This document shows, piece after piece, positions 35,626 to 43,231 of a stretch of 43,276 nt of DNA. Numbering within the stretch: position 1 is the stretch's first letter; the number at the start of each line of letters is the position of its first letter. Source of the stretch: a virus. Where the stretch lies: the IMG/VR virus record IMGVR_UViG_3300018057_000020, positions 1 to 43,276 of that record; one strand, 5' to 3'. A program made the position numbers and the translations under genes. The notes below the pieces were generated by a model. That model was given only the letters and a program-made list of their open reading frames with translations. It ran no database searches and had not been told where the DNA came from.

Positions 35626-35640
35626 TGACCCCAGGGGTCA
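35626..35640. promoter_or_regulatory. Perfect palindrome, candidate operator
   Basis: TGACCCC-A-GGGGTCA has 7-base perfect arms. It lies 5 bases upstream of the -35 of the leftward promoter and in the divergent control region, the place expected for an activator or repressor site. Confidence 0.6.
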
Positions 35641-35655
35641 GCCATCCGACTGCCT

Positions 35656-35673
35656 AAATCCAAATCCAAATCC
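35656..35673. repeat. AAATCC x3 tandem repeat
   Basis: Three exact 6-base units follow each other, with a partial fourth (AAAC). They lie in the control region between the palindrome and the late promoter. Confidence 0.7.
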
Positions 35674-35864
35674 AAACTTCTACAGTTCAAGCAAGAATCG
35701 TGCCAAGTTTTTTCTCAGCATATTCGTAGGTAGGTTGTAAGTACATAGTATTGTTGCACACTTGGGCCTTTGGGCCGAGCCCACCAGCACCCCTCCTCCC
35801 CCCTGAATGTACTCACAAGTGGTCGGAATATTTGAACAAATTTTTAGACAAAGGCTAGCCGAGC

Positions 35865-35893
35865 TTGACATTTTTATAAGAAAGGAGTATAGT
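35865..35893 (+). promoter_or_regulatory. Late operon sigma70 promoter
   Basis: A perfect -35 TTGACA (35865-35870), a 17-base spacer and TATAGT (35888-35893) form a near-consensus promoter. Transcription would start about 20-25 bases before the TerS gene. It suggests that the late genes are read by host RNA polymerase and regulated by DNA-binding proteins, since such a strong site needs restraint. Confidence 0.75.
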
Positions 35894-35921
35894 ATAAAAA
35901 CAAATTGGGGTTTGAACTTCT

Positions 35922-36392
35922 ATGGATGATATTCAGGTTTTGAGAAATAAGCACTTCAGCATAATGGATTTAATAATTGCTCACCCTGACTGGTCGCAGA
36001 AAGAGATAGCAGAAGCGCTGAATTACTCGGAGAGTTGGCTGAGTGCGATTGTGAACTCTTCTCTCTTCAAGACGGCGTTTGCGGCGTATCGTAGGAGATA
36101 TGAGGACGATCTGCGGGAGACGATTCTCAAGGGGACAAAGGCAGCTATTGATGTCTCTGTGGAGATCATGCAGGATAAGAACAACCCTGCCGTTATCAGA
36201 CGTCAGAGTGCGAGAGACATTCTCGACCAGGGGCATGCGGCGGCCATCGCCAAGAGTGCAAGTCTGAGCCTCAGTGCGGAAGTGCCAGCAGAGTTGCTGC
36301 CACGCCTGGACTCTCTGATGAAAGAGCTTGACTTACCATACTCTCCAAAGAAAATGTTAGATCGTCCTGAAGAGCTTCCTAAGAATGAGTGA
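35922..36392 (+). CDS. terS: Terminase small subunit (candidate)
   Basis: The 156-residue protein has an N-terminal helix-turn-helix (WSQKEIAEALNYSESWLSAIV, residues 25-45, in part) and a central helical oligomerisation-type region (DDLRETILKGTKAAIDVSVEI). It ends in an acidic Pro-containing tail. It is the first gene behind the late promoter and two genes before the large terminase, the standard place for TerS, which recognises the packaging site. The ribosome site is weak (GGGGTTTG). A transcription regulator is the alternative. Confidence 0.7.
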   Translation: MDDIQVLRNKHFSIMDLIIAHPDWSQKEIAEALNYSESWLSAIVNSSLFKTAFAAYRRRYEDDLRETILKGTKAAIDVSVEIMQDKNNPAVIRRQSARDILDQGHAAAIAKSASLSLSAEVPAELLPRLDSLMKELDLPYSPKKMLDRPEELPKNE

Positions 36393-36714
36393 AAAGGATA
36401 GGAAGTTCTATGCTGCAAATAGAGAGAAGTGTATTGCTGCCATATGGAATTACATCATGAAGATGAAGCGCGGAACTAAGGTTGAGGTTATTTGGGAAGA
36501 CTCCATTGCTGAGGCTGAGGGCTGGAAGGACGCGAAGGACTATGACTTCAAGCTGACGAAGCAGGCGGGACTGATGAGCAGCATGGGACGGCTGATTGAG
36601 ACCCGGCTGGGATATATCTATTTGGCACAGAGTTATAGAGACCCGGACGGGCGGTTCTGTTCAGTCATTGCTATACCGACCGGCTGTGTGAAGAAGATTA
36701 AGAGAGTGAAGTGA
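36385..36714 (+). CDS. Hypothetical protein between terminase genes
   Basis: This gene encodes 109 residues that overlap the end of TerS and the start of TerL. They comprise a helical, basic N-terminus (EKDRKFYAANREKCIAAIWNYI), a short strand (TKVEVIWED) and a C-terminal beta region. No domain is recognised. The coupling to both terminase genes suggests a packaging accessory. Confidence 0.6.
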   Translation: MSEKDRKFYAANREKCIAAIWNYIMKMKRGTKVEVIWEDSIAEAEGWKDAKDYDFKLTKQAGLMSSMGRLIETRLGYIYLAQSYRDPDGRFCSVIAIPTGCVKKIKRVK

Positions 36715-38249
36715 GTGGGAAGATTGAAGACTTCAGACAGAGAGTGGCGGAGCTAGGAAAAAGGAATCTCTACTTCCTTTGTAAAGTAATTCTCGGTTTT
36801 GATAGATTAACGCCGCATTTACATCGGGAAGTCTGCTCAGTTGTCGAAGACCCCCGATTCTCTCGGAAGTTGATTTTAATTCCACGTGGTCATTATAAGA
36901 GCACCATTGCGACCAAGGGCCGCTCGATCCAATGGGTTCTGAAGAATCCGAATGAAAGAGTTTTGATTGTCAGTGCAACAGCAACGAACGCCGAACGCTT
37001 CCTCCGCCAGATCGAGGCTCAGTATGAACAGAACGCCCTGTTCAGATGGGTATATAAAGAACACATCCCCGAGTTCAACAAGACGACCTGGAGTAAAGGC
37101 GAGGCGATTGTAAAGAGAACGGAGCACTATCCTGAGCCGACGTATGATACGGCGGGCGTCGGGACGGCGCTCCCTTCTCGGCATTATACGAAGATCTTGA
37201 AAGATGATATTTGCAACGATGTTAATACCAATACTCAAGAACTCATTGACCAAGTTATTGAATGGGATGCGGGAACAGTCCCCCTCTTCGACGATCCAGA
37301 AGACCCCAGTAATGAAGAACTTGTCGTGGGTACCCCTTGGAGCAAACTTGACGTATATTCAATCAAACGCAAAGACCCTGAGTATGGTGTATACATCCGA
37401 CACTCTCTTGAAGATGCAAATGGTAAGCCCGACTGGGAAAATGGTCAACCTATATTTCCTGAGAGATTCTCTCGGGAGAAGTTGGTGCGCATTCGAAAGC
37501 GTCTCTCCAACGATGACCTCTTCTTCTGCCAGTACATGTGCGACCCACATGGTGGCATCAATGCGATGTTTCGCAGGGATCATCTTCAGTGGTTTGAAGT
37601 CCCCCCGACGGCCCTTGAGATCAGCATTACGTGTGATCCTGGGGGGATCAGAGATGCCGACGGCGATTTCACTGCTTTTACTGTGGTGGGCGTTGACAGT
37701 AATAATGATTGGTACGTGCTTGAGACCATAAAGCAGCGGATGAATCCGAGAGAGATGATCTCCATGATGTTCACTCTTATGGATCGGTATCCGACGACTC
37801 ATTCCTTCGGAGTAGAAGAAGTTGCGTATCAGAAGACAATTCGGTTCTTTGCGGAAGAGGAGATGCGGCGAACGGGCCGCTTTATCCCCTTTGTACAACT
37901 CAAGACGGACACCAGAATTAAGAAGACTATGCGGATCCGAGCACTCATACCACGATTTAGTAACCGATCTGTGTGGCTGCGAAAGGGACACTCGGCGGAT
38001 TTAGAAGACGAGTTGTTCGAGCGAGTGAAGAATGATGATCTCAAGGACGCCCTCGCATATCAGCTTCAGGTAGCGACCATCATGCCACAGATCGCCCTTG
38101 AGTCCATGATGGATGATCCGTTGAGCATAGACAACATACTGATGGAAGTTGCGAAGCAGCACCGCCCGGTAGGGAGAGTGCTTCAGCATAATTTAAATGA
38201 GTATTACAGAGATACAAGAGATTTCTACAATCAACTGGAGGAGAAATAA
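36711..38249 (+). CDS. terL: Terminase large subunit
   Basis: The gene starts at a GTG that overlaps the previous stop (GTGA). The 512-residue protein has the ATPase P-loop of terminases, IPRGHYKST (57-65), and a Walker B-like ILKDD (162-166). Its coupling motif is VVGTPW (205-210). The C-terminal nuclease starts with TCDPGGIRDADGDFTA (about 304-319) and continues through GVEEVAYQK (near 366). TerL pumps and cuts DNA at the portal. GGAGGAG precedes the next gene. Confidence 0.9.
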   Translation: MSGKIEDFRQRVAELGKRNLYFLCKVILGFDRLTPHLHREVCSVVEDPRFSRKLILIPRGHYKSTIATKGRSIQWVLKNPNERVLIVSATATNAERFLRQIEAQYEQNALFRWVYKEHIPEFNKTTWSKGEAIVKRTEHYPEPTYDTAGVGTALPSRHYTKILKDDICNDVNTNTQELIDQVIEWDAGTVPLFDDPEDPSNEELVVGTPWSKLDVYSIKRKDPEYGVYIRHSLEDANGKPDWENGQPIFPERFSREKLVRIRKRLSNDDLFFCQYMCDPHGGINAMFRRDHLQWFEVPPTALEISITCDPGGIRDADGDFTAFTVVGVDSNNDWYVLETIKQRMNPREMISMMFTLMDRYPTTHSFGVEEVAYQKTIRFFAEEEMRRTGRFIPFVQLKTDTRIKKTMRIRALIPRFSNRSVWLRKGHSADLEDELFERVKNDDLKDALAYQLQVATIMPQIALESMMDDPLSIDNILMEVAKQHRPVGRVLQHNLNEYYRDTRDFYNQLEEK

Positions 38250-38582
38250 ATGTTAGGTGTAAAGAATTTTCCAACTTTTTATTCATGCGTGGGTTTTCAA
38301 AACCTCTCAGTGACGAGTGGGGCGGCGGTTGCTTTTACGCTTCCTACTCTCACTGGCACGATGAAAGTACGGGCGGTTCAGCTTACAGTGGAGACCGCGA
38401 CGCCCGGGGATTCGATTCGAATCAGAATGGACGGCTCGGCGCCGACGACTTCAGTTGGCTTGAGGTTCTTCGATGGAGATGTCTTGGAGATTGATAATGT
38501 GGATAACATTTCGAACTTCCAAGCAATCTGTGCGGCCTCGAATGCACAGTTGATGGTGCATTACTACGCTGGAGGGAATTGA
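38250..38582 (+). CDS. Small beta virion protein, paralogue A
   Basis: This 110-residue protein is clearly related to the gene at 39523: both begin FPT(F/Y)YS then GFQ-L-V. Both contain RAV-T-ET and R-KVDG or RMDG elements and end in an aromatic-Gly-Gly tail (YYAGGN versus YFGGGA). The size and strands fit a small beta-sandwich that attaches to the fibre or virion surface. It has a strong GGAGGAG site directly after TerL. Confidence 0.65.
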   Translation: MLGVKNFPTFYSCVGFQNLSVTSGAAVAFTLPTLTGTMKVRAVQLTVETATPGDSIRIRMDGSAPTTSVGLRFFDGDVLEIDNVDNISNFQAICAASNAQLMVHYYAGGN

Positions 38583-39475
38583 TGTTTACACAACTCTTTT
38601 CAACCCTTCTGCGGATTAGGCGGAGCAGAGTCCCGGGAAGTGGTGGAAGTCCCTTTGCTTACGGTGGGCAGCTTCTGAAGACGGGGCAGACGGCTCAGTA
38701 TAATTCTAAGTTAGATGATGGCTATTATCAGAAGGGGATAGCGAAGGTGTACACGCTTTTGACTGCTGGCCAGTATGCTAGCACAAAGAACATTGACCTT
38801 CTGCATTATACTTCTCCGACTTCAGATATTTCATTTTCCAACAACGGCGCCTTGGCTGATACCATTGCGAGTGTCACACTTGACTTTACGACTCTCTTCG
38901 TTGCTGGAGACGTCATTATCATTGGAAACGCCACAGATGCAGGAAACAACAACACGACTACAGGATGGGTAGCAGCGACAGTGGCGACCAATCTTATCAC
39001 GCTGACTCTGCCGAATGTTCTAACGACACGCGCACTTGATGCTCATGCGATCAATTTCTCAAAGAGAGAAGCGCATAGCAACCACTGTGCTCTTGACCTT
39101 CGAACGGGCCTAATGTGGAGTAATACTGTATCGGGAAAGATGGGAGCAGCAAGTGATGGCAAGATGCCCTGGTATGATGCGACCAAGATCTTTGACATCT
39201 TCACCTATTGTGCTCAATGCAATACGGCCGCCCTAGCGGGCTATTCGGATTGGAGAGTTGCTAACGTTTTTGAATTATTTAGTTTATCGAACGTGCAGCC
39301 TGCTACCGCCGTCCCAAATGGAACGGCATTTCCATCCTGGCCCAGTTCCACTGTTCATAGTTCTTCTACTTCTGCTGCGACTTACGTATTACAGGTAGAT
39401 TTTGGCTATCCCCTTATAGGGCAAGTGACAAAGACTACAGCGGAGCATGTGGCCCTAGTCCGTGGAGGGATGTAA
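38582..39475 (+). CDS. DUF1566/Lcl-like C-type-lectin-fold receptor-binding protein
   Basis: I prefer the ATG at 38582 (GGAGGG 5 bases upstream) to the TTG one codon earlier. The 297-residue protein has a beta-rich Thr/Asn N-terminal part. Its C-terminal domain (from about 175) has the DUF1566/Lcl pattern: DLRTGLMWSN, then GYSDWRVANVFELFSLS and a closing VALVRGG. This fold (C-type lectin/FGE-like) is used for binding variable ligands, including in phage receptor-binding proteins. It lies between two paralogous small beta proteins in the fibre cassette. No reverse transcriptase is near, so diversity-generating retroelement control is not seen. Confidence 0.75.
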   Translation: MFTQLFSTLLRIRRSRVPGSGGSPFAYGGQLLKTGQTAQYNSKLDDGYYQKGIAKVYTLLTAGQYASTKNIDLLHYTSPTSDISFSNNGALADTIASVTLDFTTLFVAGDVIIIGNATDAGNNNTTTGWVAATVATNLITLTLPNVLTTRALDAHAINFSKREAHSNHCALDLRTGLMWSNTVSGKMGAASDGKMPWYDATKIFDIFTYCAQCNTAALAGYSDWRVANVFELFSLSNVQPATAVPNGTAFPSWPSSTVHSSSTSAATYVLQVDFGYPLIGQVTKTTAEHVALVRGGM

Positions 39476-39522
39476 ATGAGCCACGGCGTCAACATCATTC
39501 GAAGGGAGAAGCAAGACAGCAT

Positions 39523-39834
39523 ATGGCGTCTATACGCGCATTTCCTACATACTATTCCCCGCTGGGCTTTCAGAAGCTTACAGTATCTAGCAGCCCTGTT
39601 GGGTTTACGATTCCCGATTTAGGCGTCCCGGTTAGAGCGGTCATCTTCACACTGGAGACGAACGACATCCGAATGAAGGTAGATGGCGGGGCGGCTAGTG
39701 CTACTGACGGCCTTCTCATCAAGGCAAACGACATCGTTGAGATCCTGAATGTCACGGCGATTAAGAACTGCTCCCTCATGGCGGTTGGAGCAGACGCAAC
39801 AGTGCAGATAGAATATTTTGGCGGTGGAGCGTAA
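39523..39834 (+). CDS. Small beta virion protein, paralogue B
   Basis: This 103-residue paralogue of the product at 38250 shares the FPTYYS start, RAVIFTLET and MKVDGG elements, and the terminal YFGGG. It follows the lectin-fold gene after 47 bases and ends in a TAATG overlap with the next fibre-type gene. The two copies flanking the receptor-binding gene suggest a duplicated adaptor or decoration module. Confidence 0.65.
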   Translation: MASIRAFPTYYSPLGFQKLTVSSSPVGFTIPDLGVPVRAVIFTLETNDIRMKVDGGAASATDGLLIKANDIVEILNVTAIKNCSLMAVGADATVQIEYFGGGA

Positions 39835-40103
39835 TGGATATTAACCGTGGGCCGATCACCCCGAGAATACCGGGCGGCATCCTTGTTGAGACAGATCCAG
39901 TCTTCGCCGCTTCTCCTGCATTTGGAATTACTGCTTTGTTGATTGCGGCTTGGAATACAGCAGTCTCTCTGGAGCATGCAGCGGTAACGCTTGGAGCAGG
40001 AAGCGATCCAGCCCTTGCTCTTTCTGGACAGCAACTTACTCTTACACTTCCTTCTAAAACGTCTTTAATTCCAGCATTTCAACGATCTTGGATGGGAATA
40101 TAA
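39834..40103 (+). CDS. Short tail-fibre module
   Basis: This gene encodes 89 residues with VETDPVFAASPAFGITALLIAAW (in parts), a pattern often seen in the trimeric shaft of tail fibres (T-DPVF-SPA-GIT-W-A). It ends one base before the next fibre gene. It may be a separate shaft segment or a former N-terminal part of that fibre. Confidence 0.6.
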   Translation: MDINRGPITPRIPGGILVETDPVFAASPAFGITALLIAAWNTAVSLEHAAVTLGAGSDPALALSGQQLTLTLPSKTSLIPAFQRSWMGI

Positions 40104-41468
40104 ATGGTAATTCTCGACACAGTAAATAAATCTTTAGTGGCTGTTCTTGCTGGTGCCGTAAGTGCCAATCAACCCATCTTCACCGTGGCCTACGCGGATA
40201 CGGACGGAACAACCTTTACCGAGGGATCGAATGATGGGACGTTGAATAATGCGACTCCGGTGACACTTGTGGCGGCCCCTGCTTCTGGGCATCGACGGAT
40301 AATCAAGAGCATCTCGATCTACAATGCAGACACGGCAAGTGTTACTTACAGTCTTTATCTCTTAAACACCGCCGCCGTTCAGATTATTGAGAAGAGAATA
40401 CTAACAACCCTGACTTCTAAACTCTATGGCTTCGAGGCCCTTGATCCTTTTAACCAAGGATTAAATACTGGAGATTCCCCGACCTTCGCGGCCATAACTG
40501 ATACAGGATTAACTGCTTCAGAGCCGGTTGTCACGGGTGGGAGTAAAAACTTATCTAGTGTTTCTTATCCCACGTTCAAGGGAAGCTTATCTCTTGCCCA
40601 GGCGGATATTTCTGGGTTGGCTAATATGCCCGGAAGAAATATTGTCATTAACGGTGGTTTTACAATCAATCAGCGTGTCTATGTTTCTGCCGCGACGCTT
40701 GCGGCTGCTGCTTATGGACATGATAGATGGAAGGCCGGTGCGGCAGGGGGAGATTATTCTTTTACACAACTCGCCAGCCCGACCACAATTACGATTGCAG
40801 CAAACAAGACCATCATTCAGGTCGTTGAAGACAAGATGGTTTACGGAGGGACATATATCCTATCCTGGACCGGAACCGCCCAGGCCAGATATGCCATTAA
40901 TAGCTCAACCCCAGCAGGATCTTATGCAGCAAGTCCAATTACAATCACGGGGCAAACGGCTGGAACAACGATGTCAGTGGAGTTTGGGAATGGTGCAAGT
41001 TCGGGGACTCTTGGACAGGTTCAACTTGAACTTGGCTCTGTGCCTACTCCGTTTGAGTTAAGACCATATGAGCAAGAACTTGCTTTGTGCCAACGGTATT
41101 GCTTATGTGTTAGTAGTGGAAATAGTAGCGTACCATTTTTCATTTCATCTTCTGGGGGAACCTGGATAGCGCTTGTAAGACTCCCGGTTACTATGCGTGC
41201 TGGTCCAACTATTGTTGTGACAAATTTAGGTACATATAAAAATTCGTCTGGTGGACCAGGGTCCAATCAGTGGCAATTAAATGAACCAGGATCAGGTGCA
41301 GCTATTACCTGGGGTACTGCTCCAACGACGATAGGGATAACCTCACAATCAAAGGACTACGCTCCTATCTACTGTAGTGGAACTACACCAAGCATGACGA
41401 CCGTGGGTCTTATGTATCTTCTTAGCCAGGGTGCTGGATCAATTATTGAGATATCAACAGAATTATAA
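40104..41468 (+). CDS. Tail fibre protein
   Basis: This gene encodes 454 residues. An N-terminal strand region (1-110) is followed by a short shaft with GDSPTFAAITDTGLTASEPV (about 125-144) and then the head. The head begins with NIVINGGFTINQR, common in fibre heads, and contains LGQVQLELGSVPTPFELRPYEQE followed by LALCQRYC, a segment shared by many tail fibres and spikes. The last 130 residues are beta-rich, Ser/Gly/Thr-heavy and probably receptor-binding. It is the last fibre gene before the lysis block. Confidence 0.8.
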   Translation: MVILDTVNKSLVAVLAGAVSANQPIFTVAYADTDGTTFTEGSNDGTLNNATPVTLVAAPASGHRRIIKSISIYNADTASVTYSLYLLNTAAVQIIEKRILTTLTSKLYGFEALDPFNQGLNTGDSPTFAAITDTGLTASEPVVTGGSKNLSSVSYPTFKGSLSLAQADISGLANMPGRNIVINGGFTINQRVYVSAATLAAAAYGHDRWKAGAAGGDYSFTQLASPTTITIAANKTIIQVVEDKMVYGGTYILSWTGTAQARYAINSSTPAGSYAASPITITGQTAGTTMSVEFGNGASSGTLGQVQLELGSVPTPFELRPYEQELALCQRYCLCVSSGNSSVPFFISSSGGTWIALVRLPVTMRAGPTIVVTNLGTYKNSSGGPGSNQWQLNEPGSGAAITWGTAPTTIGITSQSKDYAPIYCSGTTPSMTTVGLMYLLSQGAGSIIEISTEL

Positions 41469-41489
41469 TGGACTGGTGAAACTTCACCA
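41439..41489 (+). promoter_or_regulatory. TATAAT with flanking palindromes, candidate promoter-operator
   Basis: A perfect -10 hexamer (TATAAT, 41464-41469) has no good -35, but TCAAT-T-ATTGA (41439-41449) lies where an activator would bind. A 16-base palindrome with 7-base arms (TGGTGAA-AC-TTCACCA, 41474-41489) covers the expected start. It precedes the signal-peptide gene. Confidence 0.5.
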
Positions 41490-41513
41490 AATAAAGAAGA
41501 AGAGGAGTAAGAG

Positions 41514-41987
41514 ATGAAAAGGTTACTTTCGTTAGCGGTCCTATTAAGTATGTTGGTGTTGCCCCTGTGGGGTTGGGCTAGCTATACGGAAGGGACCAAG
41601 AAGCTCTGCATCGGGACTGCGAATATCTGTGTGACCCTGCCAGAGAAGGCTCCAGATTTTAATAAGTTTGAAGCGAATGTGCTCGGCTCAAAGAGATTCG
41701 AGAATGGAAATGCAGTGCAGGTGATGGAGTTGATGAATGAAGATGCTACCGTGGATGTCCTCGTGCTGGTCGTGATGCTTGAAGAGAAGGTCTCTATTGT
41801 GGCGATTCAAGCATCCTATGCGCCCGAGGGCTTTGCGAAGTTCGATGCAAAGAAAACGCATGTGACAGATAGTTATGAAGACGTGGGATTCACGAAGCAG
41901 GGGAAGCCAACGGGCCTTTTGCTTCCAGTAAAGAAGCTATCCGACTATGATGATTTTTCAAAGTTCCTCGAAGGAAGGAAGATCTGA
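41514..41987 (+). CDS. Exported protein with Sec signal peptide
   Basis: This gene encodes 157 residues. Residues 1-23 are a typical Sec signal (MKRLLSLAVLLSMLVLPLWG then WAS at the cleavage point). The mature part is an alpha/beta domain with a CIGTANIC pair of cysteines that could form a disulphide in the periplasm. GAGGAG precedes the ATG. The gene sits before the holin and endolysin and behind its own promoter-like element. It could exclude related phages, change the host envelope or help lysis. I do not recognise a family. Confidence 0.65.
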   Translation: MKRLLSLAVLLSMLVLPLWGWASYTEGTKKLCIGTANICVTLPEKAPDFNKFEANVLGSKRFENGNAVQVMELMNEDATVDVLVLVVMLEEKVSIVAIQASYAPEGFAKFDAKKTHVTDSYEDVGFTKQGKPTGLLLPVKKLSDYDDFSKFLEGRKI

Positions 41988-42427
41988 TGGGATTTGATCC
42001 GGTCAGTGCTATTAGTGATCTCGTAACTACGGTTGTGGGGAAGATTTTCCCTGACGCCAATAAGAAGCTTGATGTTCAAGAAGCCAAAGATGCGGCCAAG
42101 GCTGCCATTGTCGAGATGGGACAGAAGGGGGAACTTGACCAAGTTCTCGGGCAACTCAATATCAATCTGGAGGAAGCCAAGAGTCAGAACGTCTTCATCG
42201 CTGGCTGGCGGCCCTTCATAGGTTGGGTCTGCGGGGCGGCCTTCGGCTGGCAATACGTTATTGGTCCAATGGTATCTTGGGTTGCAACCTTGATGGGACA
42301 CCCCGTCATTATTCCCAAGATGGATCTGGCTGAGATGATGCCCATTATGGGCGGGATGCTCGGCCTGGGTTCTCTCAGAACCTTTGAGAAGTACACGGAC
42401 ACTAGCAAAAATAGGGACGCGAAATGA
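41987..42427 (+). CDS. Holin, 3-TM gene-transfer-agent type
   Basis: The 146-residue protein resembles the GTA_holin_3TM family. An amphipathic N-terminal region of helices (DVQEAKDAAKAAIVEM) precedes WRPFIGWVCGAAFGWQYVIGP (about 75-95) and further hydrophobic helices (MVSWVATLM, IMGGMLGLGSLR). The GWRPFIGW motif is characteristic. It overlaps the endolysin gene (ATGA), the usual pairing. It would open the inner membrane for the muramidase. Confidence 0.8.
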   Translation: MGFDPVSAISDLVTTVVGKIFPDANKKLDVQEAKDAAKAAIVEMGQKGELDQVLGQLNINLEEAKSQNVFIAGWRPFIGWVCGAAFGWQYVIGPMVSWVATLMGHPVIIPKMDLAEMMPIMGGMLGLGSLRTFEKYTDTSKNRDAK

Positions 42428-42864
42428 AGATTTCTCTAACTGGCCTCTCCCTTGTGAAAGCACAAGAAGGTTGGGTGGATCATGTCTATAAAGATGTTGC
42501 CGGACATGATACCATCGGCTATGGACATCTAGTAAAACTCGGTGAACGGTTCCCGCCGACCATCTTCTATGAGCAAGGGGAGCTACTACTGAAGAGCGAC
42601 CTTGAGTGGGCCGAAGAAGTTGTGACAGCCTCCGTGAAAGTTCCCCTTTCTCAGAATCAGTTCGATGCGCTGGTGGATTTTACCTTCAATGAGGGAGAGG
42701 GGCACTTCAAGGGAAGCACACTTCTGAAGCTCCTTAATGAGAGCAACTACATCGGAGCCTCTGGGGAGTTCAAGAAGTGGGTCTATGCAAACGGAGAAGT
42801 GAATGAAGATTTAGCTGCACGAAGAGAAAAGGAGAGGCAACTCTTCTTAACTGTGGAGGGATGA
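42424..42864 (+). CDS. Endolysin, T4-type muramidase (GH24)
   Basis: This 146-residue lysozyme has the GH24 catalytic layout E15-x8-D24-x5-T30 (QEGWVDHVYKD, then HDTIGYGHL). The central LSQNQFDALVDFTFNEGEG (about 78-96) and the C-terminal R-x-x-ER region are also as in phage lysozymes. No signal peptide or SAR segment is visible, so it relies on the holin. The size (146) is that of P22/T4-type enzymes. Confidence 0.9.
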   Translation: MKISLTGLSLVKAQEGWVDHVYKDVAGHDTIGYGHLVKLGERFPPTIFYEQGELLLKSDLEWAEEVVTASVKVPLSQNQFDALVDFTFNEGEGHFKGSTLLKLLNESNYIGASGEFKKWVYANGEVNEDLAARREKERQLFLTVEG

Positions 42865-43007
42865 TGGAATATACGTTATTGGAAATGACTATCAGTCTTG
42901 CTCTCGGCTTCGGGATTGGTCTTTTGGTTGGAAAGAAGCTTAAAGCAAAAGTTGCACAGGTTGAAGCTGCGGCCAAGGCCGTAGTTGCTGACGTAAAGAA
43001 AGTCTAA
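42864..43007 (+). CDS. Small membrane protein after endolysin (possible spanin-like)
   Basis: This 47-codon gene starts at the ATG at 42864, 4 bases after GGAGGG; the ATG at 42861 is too close to the ribosome site. One hydrophobic helix (MTISLALGFGIGLLVG, about residues 8-23) is followed by an Ala/Lys/Val coiled-coil tail. The position right after holin and endolysin fits a small inner-membrane lysis protein, but it has no spanin lipobox or partner gene. Confidence 0.55.
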   Translation: MEYTLLEMTISLALGFGIGLLVGKKLKAKVAQVEAAAKAVVADVKKV

Positions 43008-43018
43008 GGAGGAAGAGA

Positions 43019-43231
43019 ATGTCTTACACGGATGCGAAAGTAAAGCACCACAAGCTCCCTATGTCTTCTCCAGTTCAGGGGAATGACGCGCGGGGCGGAC
43101 TGGTAGAAGGTGGAAAGTCCCCTAAGTTCGGGAAGACCGAAGGAAAGGGAACTAAGAAACACTTTGCGATGGAAGGGCCAGATCTGGCAGGCGGCGGCTG
43201 GGTAACTGGCAAAGGGAACAAGGACAATTAA
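43019..43231 (+). CDS. Small Gly/Lys-rich basic protein
   Basis: This gene encodes 70 residues with a perfect AAGGAGG site. It is hydrophilic, rich in G, K and H, with no hydrophobic core, so probably disordered; the last 25 residues are also seen at 1-78. Such basic, flexible proteins at the start of a head module may bind DNA or the capsid interior. The function is unknown. Confidence 0.6.
   Translation: MSYTDAKVKHHKLPMSSPVQGNDARGGLVEGGKSPKFGKTEGKGTKKHFAMEGPDLAGGGWVTGKGNKDN

Larger units (their letters stand above)
35435..35864. other. Control region between leftward and rightward operons
   Basis: I see no credible gene here. The region holds a leader hairpin (35467-35482) and an 8-base inverted repeat CCGTGCCA/TGGCACGG flanking 35519-35576, with several TTGAC/GTCAA elements inside. 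It also has a leftward promoter (35593-35620), a perfect palindrome (35626-35640), three tandem AAATCC units (35656-35673) and a C-rich run near 35788-35804. Confidence 0.6.

Noticed and set aside
35788-35804. G-quadruplex on the minus strand
   Set aside because: Only about three G-runs of three or more are present close together; it needs four.
35807-35929. 40-codon frame (starting MYSQVVGIFEQ) overlapping the TerS start
   Set aside because: It has no ribosome site (pyrimidine-rich upstream) and contains the strong late promoter, so the promoter reading is preferred.
37359-37991. 210-codon reverse frame inside the terminase gene
   Set aside because: It is opposite clear TerL motifs and has shadow composition.
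38582-39475. Diversity-generating retroelement
   Set aside because: The lectin-type fold is a usual target, but there is no reverse transcriptase and no template repeat in the window.
39476-39622. 48-codon frame before the second small beta protein
   Set aside because: It overlaps the start of a gene whose paralogue supports the other frame, and has no domain.
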